40,244 nt of DNA from the NCBI GenBank assembly GCA_049999765.1, contig JBNGIQ010009488.1, forward strand, positions 55,989 to 96,232. Direction: 5' to 3'. The stretch's first letter is position 1; every line of letters starts with the position of its first letter. The notes under the pieces were generated by a model, which saw nothing but the letters and a program-made list of their open reading frames with translations, was not told where the DNA came from and did not search any database. A program made the translations under genes and the position numbers. Of this stretch, positions 33,601 through 40,244 are shown piece by piece. The stretch comes from Phaeoceros laevis. Taxonomy: Eukaryota > Anthocerotophyta > Anthocerotopsida > Notothyladales.

Positions 33601-36600
33601 TTGGTTGCAAGTACTGACAAGCACTGTACAGTTTGTACAGTTACTAGACCTGCTGTGACCATCCACCACCAAGCTTACCGGATGTTATCAGCAATGCCTT
33701 CTCGCAAACCTCTGCCAACATAGAGCCGACTCTACAAAACAAGATGGTATCAGCAGGAGTGATCACTGACTAAGTATATACTGAAATTGCTCTTATAGCT
33801 AAACGTGACATTGCATACCTGGAACCACCATGTCAGAAGGTGAAATACTCTCCAGTTGGAATTCTCAATAAAGTTTCGAAACCATGGGACAACAAATAGG
33901 AGGGTAGCCAGGACCTCAGGAAAAATGAATACGGCCGCCGCATACATGAAATTGTAGAGTTTAGCATCTGCTGCAGCTGACCAAAATTGCGAACTTGAAG
34001 AATGTCTTTGCTTCCACATTTGCCTGTTCATGGACAAGTAATTTTCAAAACTAGGACCACGTGCATCATTCACTGTCTCTACCCCCAAGACGAACAATAC
34101 ATGGACACTCATTCAGTACAGCATGGAGTACCCGTAGAGAACGATGAAGGTTATTGTCCAAGCAGTGGCAACCAAAACTTTCAAAGTCATGCGAATGCCT
34201 ATGAGTCGTGTCTCCGCAGTTACTAGATCGGATTCCATCCCAGCATCAAGCAATGCTGCAACCAACAGCACAAGCTGAGCAAGTTTCTCTAAATACATGA
34301 CCAAACCGTAAGTATTGGGACCTTGATAATCAAAGCAGGAGCAGCTTTACATTGAAGAATCCTAAGTCCTCCCCATGTAATAAACACACTCAAAACACGA
34401 GCCAACGAGTCTTTGTTTTTGAGCTCAGCCCAAGGGGGGCCACCTCCATTCCAAGAAAGTATAATTGATGCCTGCATCAAGCATGTTGACAGTTGAAACA
34501 AGTTTCCAAATCGCTAGAGCTCAAAGAATTATTATAAGGACACAGGCTGGGAAAAGGGTTAAAGCCAAAAAGGACATCCAAGAGGAGAAAAGGACATGAG
34601 AAGACATGACAACCAAATGGCAGCCATAGCTGTTTTCAATCTAGTACCTGAAAAACAAGAATCAGGATAATCCAGACCCGATCGAAGCTACGATATATAT
34701 TCCAAAATGACCTTTGCTCCACAAAACCCGTCTTCCCAACCCTGTGAGTATTCATATTCCACTACAAATAACATCGAAATCAGCTTCTAAAGGCACTGCA
34801 TTCATTTTCACAATAATCCAGCAAAAAGTGATTCCACACTGCTTGGAAATGACTACTGATGGCATACAACCAGTGAGCTAACCCGTCCTTTTGGAGGCTC
34901 CACTAGGTAGTTACTCTCCAGCTTCAATGGCCACCCAAGCTGCGTGAAGCACCTCGCATCCCTGCACATTTACAATGTCACAACTGACCAACGCAATCCA
35001 GGTAGCGATTGTTACAAGCATTCCTCACCAATACTGCAAGACATGTAAGTTTTGAGGTTGACACCTCGAAGTAAAATCAGAGCTCTGGGTACATATCCAC
35101 ATCTTTCAAGGAATCGTTACACAATTTCTGACGTTTTATTGCACTCAAACTGAAAAAAAAGAAAGCAAAGATGGAAACTACCCACCAGAAGTACTCATTC
35201 AGGTCGTCATAATTCCTCCAGGCTGAATGTGGGGCTGTGCCATTGCGGCTAGACGCAGACTCCTGCATACAAGGACCAGCAATTTGCAGTATATCCTTCA
35301 GTTAGGACCCAGAAACACAGCTGAAATCAAAGCATGTGCAGATGCGATAGAGCAAACTTTGGGTACAGATCCAGTGCTCACAGCTTGAAGTATCTGATAT
35401 AAGGGCTTCACCACATTATTCAGAAACCCAAGGGGTTCACAGTATGCAGGTTTTGCTGGTTCCGATGTACTCTCATCCAATTGATGCTCGATAATTTTGT
35501 TCAGCTCACCTGCCATCTTCGTAGCAGAAATTCACAGCACCAGTTCAATGAACAGACCAAAATTTCAGATCTACAACACATAGCAACATCTGCACATTTG
35601 CATATCGAGAGGCTTTCACCGCAACAGCAAGGGAAGGAGGATGGAAGAACTTAATAGCGCTTATCCACTCTAAGGATTGAGATGTGGCAACCAGTCTGCA
35701 CTAAAGAGGTAAGAAGGGGGTTGTACATTGTGAAAGATGAACGCCAGGCATTCAGGCATGAACCTGAGGTTTGCAGCCTCGCCCCAAATAAGTAGATACA
35801 GAGAGGTGTAGAGCAACTCCAGACGCTCATCAAGAGAAGCAACATCAAGAGGTTTCCCACCAAGGTTCCTGGGTTGCCAGAGAGGTGAGCACCCAGCCAA
35901 GGGAGATAGTCAGGTAAGCAAGATTAAGGGTGAATGGTGCCTGGAAACCAGGACATGGACGTCTCGCAGACACATTTCCTGACAGAAAGACGAGCTGGTG
36001 CTACCTGATGTTGCTTCTCTTGTTCAAAAATTTACACCATGAGGTATAGTTTTTAAGAACTTTCCGCCGAATTTCAGTGATCACTTCAGGTGCGAGCTGC
36101 AGTCAAAAAAGACAGCAAATTATTGATTGGCTGACCCCCATGTGCATCTCCGAAGACACTACAGTCAGCCATGTTGAAGACACGCCTGCCAAACACAAGA
36201 GCTCTCCTCACCTTACGCCTGTCAATTGGTTTGGGGCTCAGACGCATCTGTCCATTGGCTAGGAGCAGCACAAGATGCTCTCGCTGATTCCTGACATTGT
36301 CCCTCTGCAACAACGGCAGGGACGGCGACAGCACATTAGACGATGTTGCACACGAAGGCCCACGAGAGTGAAAACGGCCGAGCAGATTGCAGCCAGGGTG
36401 TCAAAGGGAGCCGCAGCTATGCAATAAACCTGAAAGCCGAAGAAGGCACCAAGCCAGTCCAGCAAGTCCATGCCATCTTTCCATTCTACATTTGGCGGCC
36501 GCCTCATATGTCCCACAGTTTGCAGAGCTTGAATTGCTGCTTGCACCTGCTCAAGAACAGAAACCTTGAACTCAGTGTGAACTCAAACGCAGAAATTCCC

Positions 36601-36939
36601 ATTACTCAGCCGAGTCAACAGGAAGCAAATGCAGACCTCCTCGAACTTCTTAGCAGGGTGGCGAGAGGAGGGACAGTCATGCAAAGGAACCACGTTGAAG
36701 ATATTCTCGCTCTTCCGCGGAACACCTGCCATCTCTGCCGCAGACAAGCTAGCAGATTTGCCTACTCCAGCTCACGGGGGTGGACTTGCGCTACACACTC
36801 GTGGCTTTGCAAACACGCACCCTGCCCCACCTTCCATCCCAGAATTGCAGCATCAGTCACCTTATTCCGTCAAAGAGATACTCACCTTCGTCTATTCGGC
36901 TCATTACCAAGGGCAGTAAGCCCTGCAAGCCATCAAACA
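27662..36939 (-). CDS. GSL: Callose synthase (1,3-beta-glucan synthase), GSL8/GSL10 type
   Basis: Makes callose from UDP-glucose at the plasma membrane and cell plate. I joined 31 exons with GT-AG introns of 72-247 bp into one frame (about 1,824 residues). The first are 36939-36886, 36734-36637, 36546-36430 and 36304-36212; the last large ones are 30601-30073, 29835-29470, 29361-28852, 28727-28005 and 27898-27662. Landmarks in order: RDNVRNQREHLVLLLANGQ, LLIWGEAANLRFMPECLAFI, HSAWRNYDDLNEYFW, a membrane block (34.8-32.8 kb), IWNEIITIFREEDLISD, LEARRRITFFSNSLFM, TPYYDETVIFS, SYRGQTLARTVRGMMYY, FTYVVTCQIYG, EGKPENQNHAIIFTRG, EHVFTGSVSSLAWFM, HYGHPDVFDR, ISEDIYAGFN, GKGRDVGLNQIALFEAKVA, GRTILHGGAK and a C-terminal membrane block ending near ILVGTKKPNAAYT. 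The order and the many small exons match the GSL8/GSL10 clade used in cytokinesis and plasmodesmata. The extreme N-terminus is unresolved. A likely upstream exon ends at 37111 with a compatible phase. Confidence 0.95.
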
Positions 36940-37887
36940 CTGCTGGGACCAAAACGCACGTCCATCGTCATTACGGTTGCGCGATTTGTCACAATCCGCA
37001 GGCGCAGATGCTAGCAGCTCGGCATGAAAAATGTACAATTGCGCCAATCGCCCAAGCAATCATGGCAGGATCACACCCTTCCCCCTCCTCGGCCACGTAG
37101 TATGTCCTACCTCCTCGAATGACCGACTGATGACGCAGGCGCCACAAATGGGAGAGGTAGAGCGCATCTTCAGAGGGAGCGAGGTCACCGGGCCAGCTTC
37201 TAGTCACACTGGATGGGAGTCCAGGGGGTCGGTGTGGAGTGCAGGGTCGGAAGGCATGCAATGCGCGAAATTGAAGTCTGCCTCGCCTGTGCCTGCTGCT
37301 AAAATTCAAACCAAGAGGGCGCGAGCAGGCGCACCAGTAAAAACCCTACCTACACGGAGCCCGAAATGGCTAAAACCCTGCATACCCGTACCGGCTGGAG
37401 CCTGGAGCCTGAATCGGACCATACAGTAGAACAAGGTTGCGCCTTCTTGATACATCACGATGACGGCATCCCGAAATATCGGGCCGCTGGGGCGAAACTT
37501 TCCGCCGCAGTGGTAGGGCCCGCGACTCGCGGCCCGATGCCCAGAAGCCGCCATCACTTAATGCGCCTGATACGCTCTCTTGCTGTACGCATCGTCAGTC
37601 GGCAGCCTGTCGAGGAACCTGACGTTCTCGTGACACGAGGTGTCGGTACTGGGCTATTCCGTATTAAATTTCATCATTCATCCCTCTGCGATTCAATAAC
37701 AATCTCGTCATTTGTGTGGCCGCAGCCCCAGCACAGAGCACGGCACAATGTCCTCCCTTCCTCGTTGCGTCCATGTAAATTGAAAATTACTGTGGCAGTT
37801 ATCATCCCAAATCACTCGGCACAGGGTGTCGTGTGTAAACCAGCAACATTATGCTTCAGATGGCTTTCTGCCTTTCACGTCACAGAC
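36940..37887 (-). other. Probable 5' part of the callose synthase gene and intergenic sequence
   Basis: On the minus strand, open sequence from about 37300 to a donor at 37111/37110 reads GRLQFRAL, then later EDALYLSHLWRLRHQSVIRG. This resembles the family's GRGVLQFKTGL and LWEFYKLYKRRHRV stretch, and its phase (1) fits the exon starting at 36939. The first 100 or so residues expected for the family were not found up to the end of the phosphatase gene at 37888. Confidence 0.35.
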
Positions 37888-38782
37888 TCACAGCCAAGCA
37901 GGGTGATCGACAGGTATCTTTACGAGCTCGGTATCAAACAGCTCTATAAACTGCATAACAGCACGCGCAGTTGTTAGAAACATGAATATCCTCTCAGTCA
38001 GTGATTGTGAAGGGTCACCTGCCTGCTCATTGAGGAGGCGGACTTTGCTGCCGGCATAGCGCCGGTACTCTTCAAAAATGGCTGTGAGGTTCCATCTTTG
38101 CAACTTTCTCAGGCACCCTATCACTGTCCCTGAAGTGACACCACACGGGAAAATCAATCGCAGGCTCGCTGCGCTGCAACGGCAATCCTGCCTGAAGCCT
38201 GCTGGCAACCGCAGCTCACCTGTTCTGTGGCGGCCCAACTTGCACATAACATGGAGGGGGTAGTACTGAGGTGACAATATCACCTAAATGCAAACAAGCT
38301 TTCTCCAGTCTGTTAGGTCAAACCTTGCCGTGGTGTGCGACAATCTGCGTCAAGGGACTTCCAAGAGGAGCTAGAGGGAGCACCTGCAGAGCTGAAAGGA
38401 CCTCCGCCTCGGACATAGGGCTGCCCAGAACGTTGTTTGACTCGTCATCAAAGCCCTGTGGCCGCACCAAATCGATCCCCTGATCATCCAGAAAATTCAG
38501 GCTGATAGCCAAATGCAATTTGATCAATTGGGCAACACAGAGTGACAAGCTGGTTAGCTGCAAACTGTATGGACTTGCCACTTCCGCTCAAAAAGTGAAG
38601 ATAAAGAGAGAACTGAGCTGATGAACATACAAGGCCTGGGACGGCTGGTCGTGCGAGAGGTAGATGACAGTCTTCAGATTGAGGCGCTCCAGGAAAGAGA
38701 AGTTGAGCTGGTGAGCGTGGCCAGAGCGGCTAAGGTCGTACTCTACCATTCCGTAGTTGCATGGCGGCACATAGTACGCCAT
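37888..38782 (-). CDS. PFA-DSP: PFA-DSP phosphatase (atypical dual-specificity / inositol-pyrophosphate phosphatase)
   Basis: Exons 38782-38631, 38501-38384, 38283-38220 and 38129 onward join in frame. The protein starts MAYYVPPCNYGMVEYDLSRSG, the family's N-terminal signature, then NFSFLERLNLKTVIYLSHD, FLDDQGIDLV, EAEVLSALQVILSPQYYPLH. The P-loop CKLGRHRTG supplies the catalytic Cys and Arg, followed by TVIGCLRKLQRWNLTAIFEEYRRYAGSK and FIELFDTELVKIP. Plant and fungal members (Siw14/OCA group) remove the 5-beta-phosphate from inositol pyrophosphates and also act on phosphoproteins in vitro. They are usually cytosolic or nuclear and about 170-215 residues. The 3' end is ambiguous. The 72 bp from 38021 to 37950 may be an intron with a GC donor, or a shorter alternative with GT, or may be read through, since the frame stays open. 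That gives about 173-200 residues. Stop TGA is at 37890-37888. Confidence 0.9.
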
Positions 38783-38930
38783 GTCTGTATATGAGCTGCA
38801 GCGGACCCCCGAGCTCGTGAATTCTTTCCTTCCATTGTCAAGTTCGTTCAGCTTTCGATGTCACGAATCCTCAAACCTTCGCTAGCATATTCTACTCCTT
38901 CAACCTACACCATAAAGCAGCACATCTACT

Positions 38931-38940
38931 GTATATATAA
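38931..38940 (-). promoter_or_regulatory. Candidate TATA box for the PFA-DSP gene
   Basis: On the minus strand TTATATATAC lies about 150 nt before the PFA-DSP ATG, a plausible distance for a plant core promoter with a short leader. No transcript data support it. Confidence 0.35.
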
Positions 38941-38975
38941 ACTAGTATATGGCCCGTCGAATTCGACGGCAATCA

Positions 38976-39173
38976 CCCATCCCATCCATCCATCCAGTCC
39001 ACCCATCCATCCCATCCATCCCATCCATCCCCATCCATCCCCATCCATCTCCATCCATCCCCATCCATCCCCATCCATCCCATCCATCCATCCCATCCAT
39101 CCCATCCATCCAATCCATCCCATCCATCCCATCCATCCATCCCATCCATCCCCATCCATCCATCCCCATCCCC
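38976..39173. repeat. CCATC/CATC microsatellite array (about 200 bp)
   Basis: The array mixes CCATC, CCCATC and CATC units with few interruptions. It is open in several frames on both strands, producing artificial Trp/Met/Asp/Gly or Ser/Ile/Pro/His proteins. It lies just upstream of the PFA-DSP promoter region. Confidence 0.95.
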
Positions 39174-39280
39174 TTAAAATTAAACCTTATATCTCTAAAT
39201 TGCTCGGCGGTTAAAACCCATACACCGATTAAATTAAGGGGATATAATTAATTTAAACCACTCTGTTTCAAGGAATGAAG

Positions 39281-39340
39281 TAGGTCAAATGGTTGGGGTT
39301 CTCCATTAGACTGGCAAGTCGTGGGTTTAATCCCTGGCTT
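39281..39340 (+). repeat. Possible tRNA-related SINE head
   Basis: A box A-like TAGGTCAAATGG and a box B-like GGTTTAATCCC are about 30 nt apart. AT-rich sequence and short T runs follow. Both boxes deviate from consensus, so the call is weak. Confidence 0.3.
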
Positions 39341-39630
39341 TAACTTTATTGTGCTGATGAGAGCGCGCGCGCTCATGCTCCCTCTCGCGCTCACGCGTGC
39401 AATACTCATATCCCCATGTCCTTCACATGGGATTAAAGAGAGAGCATGTTGCAGCCCCATACAACATATAGAGAGAGCATGTAACACACAAATACACTCT
39501 CTCTCTCCCTATTTTTTTATAATATAGGATATAACAGAGGACCTTGGGCTTTTTAGCCTTCCTCGCTTTGGTTGAGGAGTAGAGTTAGTGCTTATAATTG
39601 ATTTTTAAAAAAATTCACCAAATTGATCCT

Positions 39631-39712
39631 GTCGGGGCCACCACAGACTCATGCATTAACTTGTGGATGATGTCGGGGCCACCCGAGACTCATGCATTAA
39701 CTTGTGGATGAT
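39631..39712 (+). repeat. 41-bp tandem duplication
   Basis: Units 39631-39671 and 39672-39712 differ only at two adjacent bases (CCACAG versus CCCGAG). Each starts GTCGGGGCCACC and ends CTTGTGGATGAT. Confidence 0.9.
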
Positions 39713-40244
39713 GAGGCCAGGATAAGCACACCTTACTTTCGAGTGTGAACTCTAGTTGTAGCCTGTACAGAGGAACTGGTAGGCCTAGGCTACATGGCTA
39801 TCCTTATCCTATTACGCAGGCTGGTTACTTAGAGGCTTGCTTTGGACGGTGCAGCTTAGTACTAGTGTTTCCCAACCTTTTGCCGAAAGCTGGAGGCTAT
39901 GGCTGATTTTTGGGCGCTCTGTCTTGGAGGAAGAGTAAGGGAAGTAGCCTAGCTGTAGTCTTATGAGTGCTTAGGAGAAATCCCTGGATGATGCTATGTT
40001 GTGTTGAATTTGCTTAAAGAGGGTTTATTCGCGGGACGTGACCATAGTTACCGCTAACTCCGCATTTTACTAATAAAACGTGGTAATTTTCATTTTTTAC
40101 TCTAATCGCGAAAAAAACAGAAGTGTTTTTCATCTCTGAGGAAAAAAAGTAAAATACTGAAAATACTTAAAATATTTGCACTGCTTACTAAGAGTAGCTA
40201 AGTTAGTAAGTACTAAGTACTGACTTAGTAAGTTTAGAGCTAGC
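39713..40244. other. Intergenic, AT-rich, no supported gene
   Basis: I see no coding frame. Short palindromic TTAGTAAGTACT-type repeats occur at 40185-40235 near the window edge. Confidence 0.5.

Noticed and set aside
27662-38782. Callose synthase and PFA-DSP as one fused gene
   Set aside because: PFA-DSP has its own stop at 37888, the families are unrelated, and the phosphatase is complete with a usual C-terminus.
38926-39251. Repetitive proteins (Gly-Trp-Met-Asp or Ser-Ile-Pro-His) on both strands
   Set aside because: They are translations of the CCATC microsatellite and carry no independent coding signal.

Overview
This window is nuclear DNA of a land plant. Its genes carry GT-AG introns of about 70-250 bp. 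Their products are plant-specific: a canonical long-loop PIN auxin efflux carrier, a GSL8/GSL10-type callose synthase, a type-A plant hexokinase, the green-lineage plastid protein CGLD27, a PFA-DSP phosphatase and a TTL-type TPR-thioredoxin relic. The short introns and the divergent PIN suggest a compact genome of an early-diverging lineage (lycophyte or bryophyte grade). I cannot name the species from sequence alone. A run of 400 Ns at 20796-21195 is an assembly gap.

Layout. 1-439 (-) is a truncated Myb/SANT-like reading frame of mobile-element type, interrupted by one in-frame stop. 3.6-8.0 kb is a repeat-rich island: inverted repeats, hairpins and a recurring short motif surround a decayed TTL gene (5023-6941, +) with several frameshifts. 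9736-11418 (+) is an intact hexokinase in one uninterrupted exon. 13221-13293 (+) is tRNA-Arg(TCT). 14201-15384 (-) is CGLD27 in four exons, including a 29-nt microexon. 16885-19753 (-) is a complete seven-exon PIN of 685 residues. 19754-27280 holds the PIN upstream region, the gap and a long stretch with no gene I can support. 27281-27409 holds two degenerate tRNA-Leu-like units. 27662-36939 (-) is a callose synthase whose 31 exons I could join in one consistent frame (about 1,824 residues). Its extreme N-terminus is unresolved. 37888-38782 (-) is a PFA-DSP phosphatase on the same strand, just upstream. 38.9-40.2 kb holds simple and tandem repeats and a SINE-like fragment.

How the genes relate. 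There is no operon-like or cluster logic. CGLD27 and PIN are codirectional neighbours, as are the callose synthase and PFA-DSP, but each has its own likely promoter and unrelated function: plastid/iron physiology, auxin export, callose deposition, inositol-pyrophosphate or phosphoprotein hydrolysis, and hexose phosphorylation/sensing. The most unusual items are the intronless but intact hexokinase (retrogene candidate), the decayed TTL copy inside inverted repeats, the shortened callose synthase N-terminus and the tandem tRNA-Leu relics. I found no convincing new multi-gene system.
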